Made by a program: the position numbers and the translations under genes. Below the pieces are notes generated by a model. That model did not search any database. It was not told the origin of the DNA and saw only the letters and a list, made by a program, of their open reading frames with translations. A stretch of 64,000 nucleotides of DNA from Bacillus methanolicus MGA3 (GTDB taxonomy: Bacteria > Bacillota > Bacilli > Bacillales > Cytobacillaceae): assembly GCF_000724485.1 (NCBI RefSeq), contig NZ_CP007739.1:294843-358842 (forward strand), read 5' to 3'. Shown here piece after piece: positions 1-13,339 of this stretch (the first letter of the stretch is position 1; every line of letters begins with the position of its first letter).

Positions 1-2594
<2,594 letters not shown>

Positions 2595-2693
2595 AAATTA
2601 AAAAGCGGAAGAAGTCCGCAAGTGATACTCATTGTTCTTCACTTCTTCATAACATTATCTAGTTTTGAGAGAATGAAATCTCAAATGAATAGG

Positions 2694-2810
<117 letters not shown>

Positions 2811-2817
2811 AAATGAA

Positions 2818-2845
2818 AGAACAACCTGTTTTGGTTGTTCTTTTT
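2818..2845 (+). terminator. rrn operon intrinsic terminator
   Basis: GAACAACC pairs with GGTTGTTC around a 6-nt loop and is followed by a run of T. It lies directly after the 5S gene. Confidence 0.9.
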
Positions 2846-2849
2846 ATAT

Positions 2850-3421
2850 TTTGACGGTGATTATATTTTGAAAGATGAAAATACAATTTGAATTTTAGAG
2901 TTTTAATCGCTCTGAATTCTATTTTCGGAAGGTTATGAACCTTTATTCTGAAAAATGAGCCTTCGTTCCGAAATATAATTCTTCATTCCGAAATATGAGC
3001 CCTTGTTTTCATTATAAGCCGTGGACCATTATTATAAGCTTTTATCCCAAGTTATAGCACCCCCAACTTTGCTGCCATTTTTTTCTTTCGAAAAGTCAGG
3101 ATTGCAAAAGGCATTCTGGCTCGTTTCAAATGATCGCCCCGTTTCTAACGTCTTTCCATAATAATTAAAATCCTTGATGATTAGACTACTGTTTTTCCGG
3201 TAATTATACTCTAGAATAGTATATTCCTTTAAATTCCAACGAAATTGAGGAATTAATAAATTATAATGAAATGAAAGAATGCCTATTGAACGGAATTTGT
3301 ATTATCGCTCTTTCAGATCATTGTAAGTGCAATCCTTCGAATTAATGGAACAACGTATGTGTCTTGAGAAGGTTAAATTTACTGTATTGGTGCATATAGT
3401 AGTTTTAAATCATTTTTCTGT
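2850..3421. other. AT-rich intergenic region without a gene
   Basis: I find no credible coding region between the rrn terminator and yebG. The first part (about 2935-3060) is a degenerate 20-nt-period repeat, listed separately. The rest is AT-rich with no clear hairpin. The yebG promoter should lie near 3360-3400, but I cannot fix its boxes. Confidence 0.6.
2935..3060. repeat. 20-nt-period degenerate tandem array
   Basis: The motif ATRAGC or a close variant recurs at 2935, 2955, 2975, 2995, 3014, 3034 and 3054, an almost exact 20-nt step. The best two neighbouring units share TTCxTTCCGAAATAT. In reverse complement the units begin GGCTYAT, like the units at 15483-15516 and 60083-60133. Function unknown. 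Confidence 0.6.
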
Positions 3422-3442
3422 AAGGAAAGGAAAAATATTTTC

Positions 3443-3646
3443 ATGAGCAAAGAAAAAAAGAAGTTGCTGTTTGAAGTCAAAGAAAATGAGACGATTGATC
3501 AATGTCTTGAGCGGATGAAGAAAGAAGGATACACACCGGTTAGAAGAATGGAAAAGCCTATTTTTCAAGAAGTAAAAAAAGGCGATTCGATTCAATATGA
3601 GCCGATTGGAAGGCAAATTGTGTTTGAGGCCAAAAAAATCGATTAG
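3443..3646 (+). CDS. yebG: NETI-motif protein YebG
   Basis: A 67-residue soluble, highly charged protein. Residues 14-17 are NETI within the stretch [17 protein letters not shown], which defines the NETI-motif family (B. subtilis YebG). No biochemical role is established for the family. The ATG is preceded by the purine-rich ribosome site AAGGAAAGG. In B. subtilis the gene also sits directly upstream of purE, so the context supports the call. It lies upstream of the PurBoxes and of the purine promoter, so it is probably not part of the purine transcript. Confidence 0.85.
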   Translation: MSKEKKKLLFEVKENETIDQCLERMKKEGYTPVRRMEKPIFQEVKKGDSIQYEPIGRQIVFEAKKID

Positions 3647-3648
3647 AA

Positions 3649-3692
3649 AAAGACGAACATTCTTTTGCTAAAATAAAATATTGTTCGATATT
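3649..3692 (+). promoter_or_regulatory. Tandem inverted PurBoxes (PurR operator)
   Basis: CGAAC at 3654-3658 inside an A/T-rich box and its inverse GTTCG at 3683-3687 form two convergent PurBoxes (B. subtilis consensus WWWWCCGAACWWT) with about 18 nt between the 13-nt boxes. They end just before the -35 element. PurR bound here should repress when PRPP is low. Box boundaries are approximate. Confidence 0.7.
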
Positions 3693-3695
3693 TGG

Positions 3696-3725
3696 TTGAC
3701 AATTTTATTTGTAAGCTGTTATGAT
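3696..3725 (+). promoter_or_regulatory. pur operon sigma-A promoter
   Basis: TTGACA (3696-3701) and TATGAT (3720-3725) are separated by 18 bp. The pair lies between the PurBoxes and the riboswitch aptamer, as in the B. subtilis pur operon. Confidence 0.8.
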
Positions 3726-3745
3726 GAAAGCATAAATTAAGCGTT

Positions 3746-3822
3746 AACCCCTCGTATAATCATGGGAATATGGCCCATAAGTCTCTACCCGGCAACCGTA
3801 AATTGCCGGACTATGAGGGAAA
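3746..3822 (+). promoter_or_regulatory. Purine (guanine-class) riboswitch aptamer
   Basis: Hallmarks of the family are present: TATAATCATGGGAATATGGC, then AAGTCTCTACCCGGCAACCG, then GGACTATGAGGG, with CCCTC/GAGGG closing P1. The nucleotide that selects the ligand is C in GACTAT (GATTAT in adenine riboswitches), so guanine/hypoxanthine is predicted to bind. It controls purE and the genes behind it. Confidence 0.95.
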
Positions 3823-3891
3823 GTTGATATGGCCGGAAATTATTTACTAGCATCTTTTTTAAGATGAATATTTTTATGATTGCATTTTATG

Positions 3892-3950
3892 CCCGGGCAG
3901 ATCACTTTCTCTTTAGTTTGAGAGAAGTGTCTGTTACGGGTTTTTATTTT
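3892..3950 (+). terminator. Riboswitch terminator (expression platform)
   Basis: A long hairpin (CCCG/CGGG at the base; CAGATCACTT..CTCT with AGAGAAGTGTCTG above) runs into TTTTTATTTT just before purE. With guanine bound, the leader should terminate here and switch the operon off. Confidence 0.85.
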
Positions 3951-3969
3951 GAAATCTGGAGGGAAAAAG

Positions 3970-4458
3970 ATGGAAGTTCAGGTTGGGGTAATTATGGGGA
4001 GTGTTTCTGATTGGGAAACGATGAAACATGCGTGTAATGTGCTGGATCAATTGCAAATTCGTTATGAAAAAAATGTTGTGTCAGCCCACCGGACTCCTGA
4101 CCTCATGTTTGAATACGCAGAAAATGCCCGTAAGCGGGGATTAAAAGTAATCATAGCCGGAGCAGGCGGAGCAGCCCACTTGCCGGGAATGGTAGCAGCC
4201 AAGACGACTTTGCCCGTTATTGGGGTTCCTATACAATCCAAGGCTCTAAACGGTCTTGATTCTCTCTTGTCTATTGTCCAAATGCCTGGAGGAGTTCCTG
4301 TTGCTACTGTGGCAATTGGAAAGGCTGGCGCAACGAATGCCGGACTGCTTGCAGCCCAAATATTAGGAGCATTTGACCCGGCAGTTGCCGAAAAGCTTGA
4401 AAATTTAAGAGAAGAAACGAAAAAGACAGTTTTAGAAAGCAGGGATGGTCTTGTTTAA
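3970..4458 (+). CDS. purE: N5-carboxyaminoimidazole ribonucleotide mutase PurE
   Basis: Class I PurE (162 aa) moves the carboxylate of N5-CAIR to C4, giving CAIR, in step 6 of IMP synthesis in the cytoplasm. Visible motifs are GSVSDW (10-15), SAHRTP (38-43) and [11 protein letters not shown] (64-74), which line the active site. I chose ATG 3970 because TCTGGAGGG stands 5-6 nt upstream; a TTG seven codons earlier has no ribosome site. It is the first gene of the riboswitch-controlled operon and overlaps purK by 14 nt, suggesting coupled translation with its partner enzyme. Confidence 0.97.
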   Translation: MEVQVGVIMGSVSDWETMKHACNVLDQLQIRYEKNVVSAHRTPDLMFEYAENARKRGLKVIIAGAGGAAHLPGMVAAKTTLPVIGVPIQSKALNGLDSLLSIVQMPGGVPVATVAIGKAGATNAGLLAAQILGAFDPAVAEKLENLREETKKTVLESRDGLV

Positions 4459-5596
4459 TAAAACCATTTTACCCGGACAAACAATCGGGATTATTGGCGG
4501 CGGACAGCTTGGACGGATGATGGCACTTGCAGCAAAACAAAGCGGTTTTCGAATTGCGGTACTGGATCCTATTGAAGATTCGCCATGCGGACAGGTAGCC
4601 GATTATAAAATCATTGGCCAGTATGGCGATTTAGAATCTGTTCAAAAATTAGCCCAAGTATGTGATGTTATTACCTATGAATTTGAAAATATAAATGCAA
4701 AGGCATTGGAATGGCTTTGCGAGAATGCGTATGTTCCTCAAGGTTCAAACCTATTGTATATTACACAAGACCGCATTCAAGAAAAGGCAGCAATTCAGGC
4801 TGCGGGCTTAGAAGTTGCACCTAATGCAGTCATTCGAACAGTCCAAGATATTTATGATAATATTAAGAAGCTTGGCTACCCTGCGGTTTTAAAAACAGCT
4901 AGAGGCGGCTATGATGGAAAAGGCCAATTGGTGATCAAGGAAGAGAAGGATATTGCAGGAGCAAATGAGCTTTTAGAAACGAGCGTGTGTGTTCTTGAAA
5001 AGTGGATTCCGTTTGAAAAAGAAATATCAGTGATTGTGGCAAGGAATCCGCGGGGAGAAACTGCCGTTTTTCCTGTCGCCGAAAATATCCATCGAAACAA
5101 TATTCTTCACAAAACGATCGTACCGGCGAGAATACCGGATTCAATAAAAAAGGATGCAGAGGCAAAGGCGATCGATCTCGCTGAATCACTGGGACTGATC
5201 GGAACTCTTGCGGTTGAAATGTTTCTAACAGCGGATGGAACAATTTTTATCAATGAACTTGCTCCGCGCCCGCATAATTCAGGACATTTTTCAATCGAAG
5301 CATGTGAGACATCACAATTCGAACAGCATATCCGAGCAATTTGCAATTGGCCGCTCGGAAGTACAAAACTATTAAAACCGGCTGTAATGGTCAATATATT
5401 AGGGGAACATCAGTCAAGCATCATTGAGAAATTACCAGAACTGCCTGATTGGAAAATCCATTTGTACGGAAAAGATGAAGCAAAAGCAAAGCGGAAAATG
5501 GGGCATGCCACCATTTTGCGTGATTCTCTTGATACGGCTCTTACAGAAATTGAGCAAAGCGGCATATGGAACAGTGCAGTTAAGATCGGAGGCTAA
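4445..5596 (+). CDS. purK: N5-carboxyaminoimidazole ribonucleotide synthase PurK
   Basis: An ATP-grasp enzyme (383 aa) that makes N5-CAIR from AIR, bicarbonate and ATP, the substrate of PurE. An N-terminal nucleotide-fold loop GGGQLGRMM (about 18-26) is followed by the ATP-grasp core; the [13 protein letters not shown] block near residue 275 is diagnostic of PurK. Length is normal. The start overlaps the end of purE and has only a weak ribosome site, in keeping with translational coupling. Confidence 0.97.
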   Translation: MVLFNKTILPGQTIGIIGGGQLGRMMALAAKQSGFRIAVLDPIEDSPCGQVADYKIIGQYGDLESVQKLAQVCDVITYEFENINAKALEWLCENAYVPQGSNLLYITQDRIQEKAAIQAAGLEVAPNAVIRTVQDIYDNIKKLGYPAVLKTARGGYDGKGQLVIKEEKDIAGANELLETSVCVLEKWIPFEKEISVIVARNPRGETAVFPVAENIHRNNILHKTIVPARIPDSIKKDAEAKAIDLAESLGLIGTLAVEMFLTADGTIFINELAPRPHNSGHFSIEACETSQFEQHIRAICNWPLGSTKLLKPAVMVNILGEHQSSIIEKLPELPDWKIHLYGKDEAKAKRKMGHATILRDSLDTALTEIEQSGIWNSAVKIGG

Positions 5597-5599
5597 AAC

Positions 5600-6892
5600 A
5601 TGATTGAACGTTATACAAGACCTGAAATGGGAGCGATTTGGACGGAAGAAAATCGCTTTAAAGCTTGGCTTGAGGTTGAAATTCTTGCCTGTGAAGCTTG
5701 GGCAGAACTAGGTGTCATACCGAAAGAGGATGTAAAAAAAATCCGTGAAAAAGCATCTTTCAATATTGAGCGCATTAAAGAAATCGAAGAGGAAACAAGA
5801 CACGATGTTGTTGCATTTACACGGGCCGTTTCCGAAACTTTAGGTGAAGAGCGAAAATGGGTTCACTACGGGTTAACTTCAACCGATGTTGTTGATACAG
5901 CTCTTTCTTACCTCTTAAAGCAAGCGAATGAAATTCTTTTAAAAGATATTGAAAACTTTATTGAAATCCTTAAAAACAAAGCGCAAGAACATAAGTATAC
6001 AGTGATGATGGGGCGCACCCATGGCGTTCATGCAGAACCGACAACGTTTGGACTAAAGCTTGCACTTTGGTATGAAGAAATGAAAAGAAATCTTGAGCGT
6101 TTCAAGCAAGCAGCTGCAAATATAGAAGTCGGAAAGATTTCCGGAGCTGTTGGAACGTATGCAAACATTGATCCGTTTGTTGAAAAATACGTTTGTGAAA
6201 AACTCGGGCTAAAACCTGCGCCAATTTCTACTCAAACATTGCAACGCGACCGCCATGCCCATTACATGTCAACAATTGCATTGATCGCGACCTCAATTGA
6301 AAAATTTGCCGTTGAAATTCGCGGGCTTCAAAAAAGTGAAACACGCGAAGTTGAAGAATTTTTTGCTAAAGGGCAGAAAGGGTCTTCGGCTATGCCGCAT
6401 AAACGAAACCCGATCGGCTCGGAGAATATGACTGGTATGGCTCGCGTCATCCGTGGTTATATGATGACCGCTTATGAAAATGTTCCTCTCTGGCATGAAA
6501 GAGATATTTCCCATTCTTCAGCCGAGCGGATTATTTTACCGGATGCAACGATTGCATTGAATTACATGCTGAACCGTTTTGCGAACATTGTGAAAAACTT
6601 GACTGTTTATCCGGAAAATATGAAGCGCAACATGGACCGGACGCTTGGTTTGATTTATTCGCAGCGCGTGCTTCTTGCTTTGATCGATAAAGGCTTCTCC
6701 CGCGAAGAGGCATATGATACTGTTCAGCCAAAAGCAATGGAAGCATGGGAAAAGCAAGTGCCGTTTCGCAGTTTAATTGAGATGGACGAAAAGATTACTT
6801 CTCACCTTTCGCCGGCTGAAATCGATGATTGCTTTGATTATCACTATCATTTGCAGCACGTAGACACGATCTTTGAACGGTTAGGACTATAA
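5600..6892 (+). CDS. purB: Adenylosuccinate lyase PurB
   Basis: PurB (430 aa) acts twice in purine synthesis: it cleaves SAICAR to AICAR plus fumarate and adenylosuccinate to AMP plus fumarate. The fumarase/aspartase superfamily signature [11 protein letters not shown] lies at about 260-271, and [14 protein letters not shown], holding a catalytic histidine, near 138-151. Length matches B. subtilis PurB. GGAGGC precedes the ATG, 3 nt after the purK stop. A strong hairpin with a T run starts right at its end (see 6891). Confidence 0.98.
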   Translation: MIERYTRPEMGAIWTEENRFKAWLEVEILACEAWAELGVIPKEDVKKIREKASFNIERIKEIEEETRHDVVAFTRAVSETLGEERKWVHYGLTSTDVVDTALSYLLKQANEILLKDIENFIEILKNKAQEHKYTVMMGRTHGVHAEPTTFGLKLALWYEEMKRNLERFKQAAANIEVGKISGAVGTYANIDPFVEKYVCEKLGLKPAPISTQTLQRDRHAHYMSTIALIATSIEKFAVEIRGLQKSETREVEEFFAKGQKGSSAMPHKRNPIGSENMTGMARVIRGYMMTAYENVPLWHERDISHSSAERIILPDATIALNYMLNRFANIVKNLTVYPENMKRNMDRTLGLIYSQRVLLALIDKGFSREEAYDTVQPKAMEAWEKQVPFRSLIEMDEKITSHLSPAEIDDCFDYHYHLQHVDTIFERLGL

Positions 6893-6918
6893 AGGTAAGG
6901 ATTTCCCCTTACCTTTTT
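6891..6918 (+). terminator. Intra-operon hairpin between purB and purC
   Basis: AAAGGTAAGG (6891-6900) pairs perfectly with CCTTACCTTT (6907-6916) around a 6-nt loop, and the 3' arm runs into TTTTT. It has the form of an intrinsic terminator but sits inside the operon, so it may set relative expression or protect mRNA ends. Confidence 0.7.
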
Positions 6919-6970
6919 CAACCCTAATATACTGAAGATTCCTAATTTTCTTGCTAAGGAGGCTCCCATA

Positions 6971-7696
6971 ATGGAAAAACGAGCTCTGTTATATGAAGGT
7001 AAAGCCAAAAAGGTTTATCAAACGGAGGATGACAATATTGTCTGGATCGAGTACAAAGATTCTGCTACCGCCTTTAATGGTGAAAAGAAAGCAGAAATCG
7101 CCGGAAAAGGCCGTTTAAATAATGAAATTACCAGTTTGCTATTTTCAAAGCTTCATGATGAAGGAGTCGAATCACATTTTATCAAACGCTTATCAGAAAC
7201 AGAACAGCTGGTGAAAAAAGTTTCGATTATCCCTCTTGAAACAGTTGTTCGAAACCTTGCTGCCGGAAGTTTTTCAAAAAGGTTAGGAATCGAGGAGGGA
7301 ACACCATTCTCTAAACCGATTGTCGAATTTTATCTGAAAAACGATGAGCTTGGCGACCCGCTTATTACAGATGCCCATATTATTGAATTGAAGCTTGCTA
7401 CTGAAGAAGAGTTGAATGAATTAAAAGAAAAAGCATTAAAAGTAAATGACATCTTAATCAGCTTTTTTAAAGAAATTGGAATCCGACTTGTGGACTTCAA
7501 ATTGGAATTTGGGAAAGACGCTGACGGACGCATTCTTCTTGCTGATGAAATTTCACCGGATACATGCCGCCTGTGGGATTTAAAGACAAATGAAAAGCTT
7601 GATAAAGATGTGTTCCGCCGTGACCTTGGAAATTTAACTGAAGCATATGAAAACATTCTTTCCAGATTAGGAGGCCAACCAGCATGTACAAAGTAA
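6971..7696 (+). CDS. purC: SAICAR synthetase PurC
   Basis: PurC (241 aa) joins CAIR and aspartate with ATP to give SAICAR. The N-terminal [10 protein letters not shown] loop (about 9-18) and the [11 protein letters not shown] block (about 191-201) are family signatures. AAGGAGGC stands 8 nt before the ATG. The gene follows purB after 78 nt that include a hairpin, and overlaps purS by 13 nt. Confidence 0.98.
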   Translation: MEKRALLYEGKAKKVYQTEDDNIVWIEYKDSATAFNGEKKAEIAGKGRLNNEITSLLFSKLHDEGVESHFIKRLSETEQLVKKVSIIPLETVVRNLAAGSFSKRLGIEEGTPFSKPIVEFYLKNDELGDPLITDAHIIELKLATEEELNELKEKALKVNDILISFFKEIGIRLVDFKLEFGKDADGRILLADEISPDTCRLWDLKTNEKLDKDVFRRDLGNLTEAYENILSRLGGQPACTK

Positions 7697-7938
7697 AAGT
7701 TTACGTGACATTACGTGAAAGTGTATTAGATCCTCAAGGAACTGCAGTAAAAAATTCCCTTCATTCTTTAGGCTACAGTGAAGTAGCAGATGTGCGAATC
7801 GGTAAATATATGGAGTTAATGATCGACAAAACCGACCGGGATGTGGAAACTATCGTAAACGAAATTTGCGATCGCCTTTTGGCCAATCCGGTTATTGAAG
7901 ATTATCGCTACGAAATTGAGGAGTGTGTTGCTCAGTGA
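7684..7938 (+). CDS. purS: FGAM synthase subunit PurS
   Basis: A small (84 aa) structural subunit that holds the PurL and PurQ subunits of formylglycinamidine ribonucleotide synthase together. It begins [19 protein letters not shown], typical of Gram-positive PurS. TTAGGAGGCC lies before the ATG inside the end of purC. The stop overlaps the GTG start of purQ (GTGA). Confidence 0.97.
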   Translation: MYKVKVYVTLRESVLDPQGTAVKNSLHSLGYSEVADVRIGKYMELMIDKTDRDVETIVNEICDRLLANPVIEDYRYEIEECVAQ

Positions 7939-8621
7939 AATTTGCGGTCATCGTCTTTCCAGGATCAAATTGTGACGTAGATATGTACCATGCCATTAAA
8001 GATGAGCTTGGCGAAGAAGTAGAATATGTGTGGCATGATGCTGAAAGTTTGGAACAATACGATGGAATCTTGCTTCCGGGCGGTTTTTCATACGGAGATT
8101 ATCTTCGTTCAGGAGCGATTGCCCGTTTTAGCAAAGTAATGAGTGAAGTCGTGAAAGCTGCGGAAGCAGGAAAGCCAGTTTTAGGAGTATGCAACGGATT
8201 CCAAATTTTATTGGAAGCAGGTTTGTTGCCTGGTGCAATGCGGCGAAATGAAAGCTTAAAATTTATTTGCCGGCCAGTTGAGTTAAAAGTTGAAAACAAT
8301 CGGTCGATGTTTACTTCCCTATACAAGGAAGGCGAAATTATCACCATTCCAATTGCTCATGGGGAAGGAAATTACTATTGTGATGAAGAAACGCTTGCCA
8401 AACTAAAAGCGAATAACCAAATCGTTTTTACGTATCATGGAACGAATCCGAACGGCAGTCTTGCGAATATTGCCGGGATTATGAATGAGCGCGGAAATGT
8501 TCTTGGCATGATGCCGCATCCAGAGCGGGCGGTTGATGAACTTCTTGGCGGCGCGGATGGTCTGAAACTTTTTCAATCAATCGTAAAACATTGGAGGGAA
8601 GCATATGTTGTTAACGCTTGA
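7935..8621 (+). CDS. purQ: FGAM synthase glutaminase subunit PurQ
   Basis: A class I glutamine amidotransferase (228 aa) that feeds ammonia to PurL. The nucleophile is Cys86 in GVCNGFQ; the catalytic His/Glu pair is in MMPHPERA near 193-200; PGSNCDVD near the N-terminus is typical of PurQ. I chose GTG 7935, which overlaps the purS stop, because family members start (M)KFAVI; a GTG four codons earlier lacks support. It overlaps purL by 17 nt. Confidence 0.97.
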   Translation: MKFAVIVFPGSNCDVDMYHAIKDELGEEVEYVWHDAESLEQYDGILLPGGFSYGDYLRSGAIARFSKVMSEVVKAAEAGKPVLGVCNGFQILLEAGLLPGAMRRNESLKFICRPVELKVENNRSMFTSLYKEGEIITIPIAHGEGNYYCDEETLAKLKANNQIVFTYHGTNPNGSLANIAGIMNERGNVLGMMPHPERAVDELLGGADGLKLFQSIVKHWREAYVVNA

Positions 8622-10824
8622 ACCGTGTACTGAACAAATAAAAGCAGAGAAAATCTATCAGCAAATGGGCTTGTCTGATGAAGAATTTGCGATGATTGAA
8701 AAAATTCTCGGACGCCTTCCAAATTATACAGAAACGGGCCTTTTCTCAGTTATGTGGTCAGAGCATTGCAGCTACAAAAATTCAAAGCCTGTGTTAAAAA
8801 AATTTCCGACAACCGGAGAACGGGTGCTGCAGGGACCGGGAGAAGGAGCTGGAATTGTTGATATCGGTGATGAACAAGCGGTTGTTTTCAAAATTGAAAG
8901 TCACAACCACCCGTCTGCGATTGAGCCATACCAGGGCGCAGCAACAGGTGTGGGCGGCATTATTCGTGATGTCTTTTCAATGGGCGCAAGACCGATCGCT
9001 CTCCTTAACTCTTTACGATTTGGAGAACTGGATTCTGCTCGTGTCCGGTACCTTTTTAAAGAAGTAGTCGCAGGAATTGCCGGATACGGCAACTGTATCG
9101 GAATTCCGACAGTAGGCGGTGAAGTGCAATTTGATCCAGCCTATGATGGTAATCCACTCGTGAACGCCATGTGCGTAGGTATTATAGACCATAAGGATAT
9201 TAAAAAAGGTCAGGCGCATGGTGTAGGAAATACCGTTATGTATGTTGGTGCAAAAACTGGCCGTGACGGAATACACGGGGCAACCTTTGCGTCAGAAGAA
9301 TTAAATGAGCAATCTGAAGAAAAACGCCCGGCAGTACAAGTTGGCGATCCGTTTATGGAAAAATTGCTGCTGGAAGCCTGTCTTGAGCTCGTTCAATCTG
9401 ACGCTCTTGTCGGGATCCAGGACATGGGTGCGGCCGGCCTTACAAGTTCATCGGCAGAAATGGCGAGTAAAGCAGGTTCAGGAATTGAAATGAATTTGGA
9501 TCTTGTGCCTCAGCGGGAATCAGGAATGACTGCATATGAAATGATGTTGTCTGAATCTCAGGAACGAATGCTAATTGTCGTAAAAAAAGGCCGTGAACAG
9601 GAAGTCATTGATCTCTTTTCTAAATATGGACTCGAAGCTGTTGCGATCGGCAGAGTAACAGATGATAAAATGCTACGCCTTCTCCATAAAGGTGAAGTTG
9701 TTGCGGAGGTTCCTGTTGATGCACTTGCGGAGGATGCTCCTGTTTATCATAAACCGTCTAGAGAGCCGGAATATTTCCGTGAATTCCAGGCGATGGAAAA
9801 CGATATTCCGGAAGTGAATGATTATAAAGAAACACTTCTTGCCCTCTTGCAGCAGCCGACAATCGCGAGCAAGGAATGGGTTTATGACCAATATGATTAC
9901 ATGGTAAGAACCAATACAGTTGTTACACCGGGTTCAGATGCTGCCGTTGTCCGCATCCGCGGCACGAAAAAAGCATTGGCAATGACGACGGACTGCAACT
10001 CCCGTTATCTTTATCTCGATCCGGAAACAGGCGGAAAGATTGCCGTTGCTGAAGCAGCGAGAAATATTATTTGTTCAGGTGCAGAGCCGCTCGCAATTAC
10101 TGACTGCCTGAACTTTGGAAATCCTGAAAAGCCGGAGATTTTCTGGCAGCTTGAAAAAGCGGTCGACGGAATGAGTGATGCCTGCCGCACGTTAGGTACA
10201 CCGGTTATTGGCGGAAATGTCTCCTTATACAACGAAACAAGCGGTGCGGCTGTTTACCCTACTCCTGTTGTTGGTATGGTCGGGCTTGTGGAAGATTTAA
10301 AGCACGTAACAACACAAAGCTTTAAAGAGGCCGGAGACCTAATTTATCTTGTCGGTGAAACGAAAGACGAGTTCGGCGGCAGTGAACTGCAAAAGCTTTC
10401 ATATGGTCGTATTTTTGGAAAGGCGCCAGAGTTGGATCTCGAAACAGAGAAAATAAGACAACAGCAAATATTGAATGCAATCCGAGCCGGCCTTGTAGCT
10501 TCTGCCCATGATATAGCAGAAGGCGGATTTGCTGTTGCTTTGGCAGAAAGTTTATTTGGAACCGCCGGATTAGGAGCAGATGTGAAAATTTCCGGCAACA
10601 TTACGTCTGCTTTATTCAGTGAAACCCAGTCCCGCTTCTTGCTTTCTGTGAAAAAAGAAAACAAGGAAGCTTTTGAAAAGCTCGTCAATGCAACGCTTAT
10701 TGGAGAAGTAACCGATTCATCTGTGCTCAGGATCGTGTCTGATACGAATGATCCCGTTATCATCGCAGATGTTAAAGAATTGGAAAGTGCCTGGAAAGGA
10801 GCCATCCCATGTTTGCTGAAATAA
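8605..10824 (+). CDS. purL: FGAM synthase large subunit PurL
   Basis: The synthetase subunit (739 aa, small-PurL type of Gram-positives) aminates FGAR to FGAM using ATP and ammonia from PurQ. Motifs include [11 protein letters not shown] near residue 52, [10 protein letters not shown] near 95-104 and two AIRS-like halves with [15 protein letters not shown] and [14 protein letters not shown] loops. The start has GGAGGG 6 nt upstream. It overlaps both purQ and purF (16 nt), so the purSQL complex is translated as a coupled set. Confidence 0.98.
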   Translation: MLLTLEPCTEQIKAEKIYQQMGLSDEEFAMIEKILGRLPNYTETGLFSVMWSEHCSYKNSKPVLKKFPTTGERVLQGPGEGAGIVDIGDEQAVVFKIESHNHPSAIEPYQGAATGVGGIIRDVFSMGARPIALLNSLRFGELDSARVRYLFKEVVAGIAGYGNCIGIPTVGGEVQFDPAYDGNPLVNAMCVGIIDHKDIKKGQAHGVGNTVMYVGAKTGRDGIHGATFASEELNEQSEEKRPAVQVGDPFMEKLLLEACLELVQSDALVGIQDMGAAGLTSSSAEMASKAGSGIEMNLDLVPQRESGMTAYEMMLSESQERMLIVVKKGREQEVIDLFSKYGLEAVAIGRVTDDKMLRLLHKGEVVAEVPVDALAEDAPVYHKPSREPEYFREFQAMENDIPEVNDYKETLLALLQQPTIASKEWVYDQYDYMVRTNTVVTPGSDAAVVRIRGTKKALAMTTDCNSRYLYLDPETGGKIAVAEAARNIICSGAEPLAITDCLNFGNPEKPEIFWQLEKAVDGMSDACRTLGTPVIGGNVSLYNETSGAAVYPTPVVGMVGLVEDLKHVTTQSFKEAGDLIYLVGETKDEFGGSELQKLSYGRIFGKAPELDLETEKIRQQQILNAIRAGLVASAHDIAEGGFAVALAESLFGTAGLGADVKISGNITSALFSETQSRFLLSVKKENKEAFEKLVNATLIGEVTDSSVLRIVSDTNDPVIIADVKELESAWKGAIPCLLK

Positions 10825-12224
10825 AAGGAATGAATGAAGAGTGCGGTATTTTTGGCATTTGGGGCCACCCTGATGCTGCACAAATCACCTATTATGGACT
10901 TCATAGCCTCCAGCACCGCGGACAGGAAGGCGCTGGGATTGTCGTGACAGATGGACGCCACCTGACAGGTGTGAAAGGTGAAGGACTGGTTACCGAAGTA
11001 TTTACGGCAAATTCAATGGAAAAGCTGAACGGGAAAGCTGCGATCGGCCATGTCCGTTATGCAACTGCCGGCGGAGGCGGATATGAAAATGTCCAGCCTC
11101 TCCTTTTCCAATCCCAGAGCGGCGGATTGGCTGTTGCCCATAATGGCAACCTTGTGAATGCTAATGCGCTGAAGTTCCAATTAGAGGCGCAAGGGAGCAT
11201 TTTTCAAACAAGCTCTGATACAGAAGTTCTTGCTCATTTAATAAAACGCGCCGGCTTACCTGAATTCAAAGACCGCGTTAAAAATGCGTTAACGATGCTG
11301 AAAGGGGCTTATGCGTTTCTAGTTATGACGGAGACGGAATTAATGGTCGCGCTAGATCCGCATGGTCTTAGACCACTCTCGATCGGCATGCTAGGGGATG
11401 CCTATGTTGTGGCATCTGAAACATGTGCATTTGATGTTGTAGGAGCGCAATATATACGCGATGTAATGCCGGGAGAGCTCTTGATAATCAATGATGAAGG
11501 AATGAAATCTGAGCAGTTTTCGATGAATACATCCCGGGCTATTTGTACGATGGAATATATTTATTTTTCCCGCCCGGACAGCAATATTCACGGCATTAAC
11601 GTTCATACAGCAAGAAAGAACCTCGGCAAAAAGCTGGCAATGGAAGCGCCAATTGAAGCCGATGTAGTAACGGGTGTACCTGATTCAAGCATTTCCGTTG
11701 CAATCGGATATGCGGAAGCTTCAGGCATTCCTTATGAAATGGGTCTTATCAAAAATCGCTACGTCGGACGCACGTTTATTCAGCCATCCCAGTCGCTTAG
11801 AGAACAGGGAGTAAAGATGAAGCTTTCTGCGGTCCGCGGGGTTGTTGAAGGAAAACGGGTTGTCATGGTTGATGACTCGATCGTAAGGGGAACAACGAGC
11901 AAGAGGATTGTGTCGTTGTTAAGAGAAGCGGGCGCAACAGAAGTTCATGTTGTGATCAGCTCTCCGCCGATTAAGCATCCTTGCTTTTACGGAATTGATA
12001 CTTCAACAAGAGAAGAACTGATTGCTTCAGACAATTCGGTTGAAGAAATCCGCCAATTGATCGGCGCTGATACACTTACGTACTTGTCAGTAGAGGGAAT
12101 GATTGAGGCGATTGGCAAGAATGAAGACGGCGAAAATCGAGGACACTGCCTCGCTTGTTTTACAGGAAAATATCCGACGGAAATATATCCGGATACTCTC
12201 CAGTATTATTATCAAAAAAGTTAA
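10809..12224 (+). CDS. purF: Amidophosphoribosyltransferase PurF
   Basis: The committed step of purine synthesis (471 aa): PRPP plus glutamine gives phosphoribosylamine. As in B. subtilis, an 11-residue propeptide [11 protein letters not shown] precedes the catalytic Cys12, which must be exposed by cleavage. The PRPP site [16 protein letters not shown] is near residue 354-369. Cysteines in AICTMEY, HPCFYG and CLACFTGK match the four [4Fe-4S] ligands of the oxygen-sensitive Bacillus enzyme. Feedback inhibition by nucleotides is known for the family. Confidence 0.98.
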   Translation: MFAEIKGMNEECGIFGIWGHPDAAQITYYGLHSLQHRGQEGAGIVVTDGRHLTGVKGEGLVTEVFTANSMEKLNGKAAIGHVRYATAGGGGYENVQPLLFQSQSGGLAVAHNGNLVNANALKFQLEAQGSIFQTSSDTEVLAHLIKRAGLPEFKDRVKNALTMLKGAYAFLVMTETELMVALDPHGLRPLSIGMLGDAYVVASETCAFDVVGAQYIRDVMPGELLIINDEGMKSEQFSMNTSRAICTMEYIYFSRPDSNIHGINVHTARKNLGKKLAMEAPIEADVVTGVPDSSISVAIGYAEASGIPYEMGLIKNRYVGRTFIQPSQSLREQGVKMKLSAVRGVVEGKRVVMVDDSIVRGTTSKRIVSLLREAGATEVHVVISSPPIKHPCFYGIDTSTREELIASDNSVEEIRQLIGADTLTYLSVEGMIEAIGKNEDGENRGHCLACFTGKYPTEIYPDTLQYYYQKS

Positions 12225-12228
12225 TGAA

Positions 12229-12266
12229 AAGCAGAAGGGCCATTTGAGCCCTTACTGCCGTTTTCC
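12229..12266 (+). terminator. Intra-operon hairpin between purF and purM
   Basis: GCAGAAGGGC pairs with GCCCTTACTGC (small bulge) around CATTTGA and is followed by CGTTTTCC. The T run is short, so it may be only a partial terminator or an mRNA-stabilising stem. Confidence 0.5.
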
Positions 12267-12297
12267 TTTCCAAGAGACTTTCTAAGGAGGATCATCG

Positions 12298-13323
12298 ATG
12301 GCGAACGCTTATAAACAAGCGGGTGTGGATATAGAAGCAGGATATGAAGCGGTTTCGCGCATGAAAAAGCATGTGCAAAAAACAATGCGTGCCGGTGTAT
12401 TAGGCGGCTTGGGCGGATTTGGAGGCATGTTTGATCTTTCATCCCTTCAACTAAAAGAGCCAGTGCTTGTTTCCGGTACGGACGGAGTCGGAACGAAACT
12501 TATGGTTGCGTTTTTAATGGATCAGCACGATACGATCGGAATCGACGCAGTCGCCATGTGTGTGAATGACATAGTTGTTCAAGGTGCAGAACCAATTTAC
12601 TTTTTAGATTATATTGCTTGCGGAAAGGCAGACCCTGCGCGGATTGAAGCCATTGTTAAAGGAATCGCCGATGGATGCGAGCAGGCCGGATGTGCTTTAA
12701 TTGGCGGAGAAACAGCTGAGATGCCGGGAATGTATGAAGCAGATGAATACGACTTGGCAGGATTTGCAGTCGGTGCCGCCGAAAAGGCAAACCTCATTAC
12801 AGGTGAAAAGATCAAGGAAGGCGATGTGTTAATTGGATTAGCCTCGAACGGAATCCACAGCAACGGTTATTCGCTTGTCCGAAAAATCTTTTTCAAAGAT
12901 GCAGGCATGTCTATATCCGATCATGTTGCAGAATTGGGCTGTACATTAGGGGAAGAGCTGCTTCGTCCGACAAGGATTTATGTTAAGCCGATTCTATCAG
13001 CCCTTCAAAAGTTTGAAATCAAAGGGATGGCCCATATAACCGGCGGAGGGTTTATTGAAAATATTCCACGCATGCTGCCGGAAGGGCTTGGTGCAGAAAT
13101 CCATGAAGGTTCATGGCCGGAATTGCCGATTTTCAATGTAATGGAATCTGTTGGACACTTAGAGCACAGCGAAATGTACAATATTTTTAATATGGGAATA
13201 GGCATGGTTTTAGCAGTTGATAAAAAGATCGCGGCTGATGTGATCGAGCATTTTAATAATAGCGGAGAAAAAGCTTATCAAATTGGATTTGTTACGGATC
13301 GAAACGGAATCGAAATTCGTTGA
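12298..13323 (+). CDS. purM: AIR synthetase PurM
   Basis: PurM (341 aa) closes the imidazole ring, turning FGAM into AIR with ATP. It belongs to the same fold family as Pur[13 protein letters not shown] near residue 60-71 and [13 protein letters not shown] near 138-150 are signatures. TAAGGAGGATC precedes the ATG. It is separated from purF by a 73-nt gap with a hairpin. Confidence 0.98.
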   Translation: MANAYKQAGVDIEAGYEAVSRMKKHVQKTMRAGVLGGLGGFGGMFDLSSLQLKEPVLVSGTDGVGTKLMVAFLMDQHDTIGIDAVAMCVNDIVVQGAEPIYFLDYIACGKADPARIEAIVKGIADGCEQAGCALIGGETAEMPGMYEADEYDLAGFAVGAAEKANLITGEKIKEGDVLIGLASNGIHSNGYSLVRKIFFKDAGMSISDHVAELGCTLGEELLRPTRIYVKPILSALQKFEIKGMAHITGGGFIENIPRMLPEGLGAEIHEGSWPELPIFNVMESVGHLEHSEMYNIFNMGIGMVLAVDKKIAADVIEHFNNSGEKAYQIGFVTDRNGIEIR

Positions 13324-13339
13324 AAAACGGAGGATAGCC

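Noticed and set aside
3949..3969. Longer PurE start at TTG 3949
   Set aside because: It lies within the terminator T run and lacks a ribosome site; ATG 3970 has TGGAGGG.
10344..10961. 205-aa minus-strand ORF
   Set aside because: It is antisense to the purL-purF junction; both genes are unambiguous.
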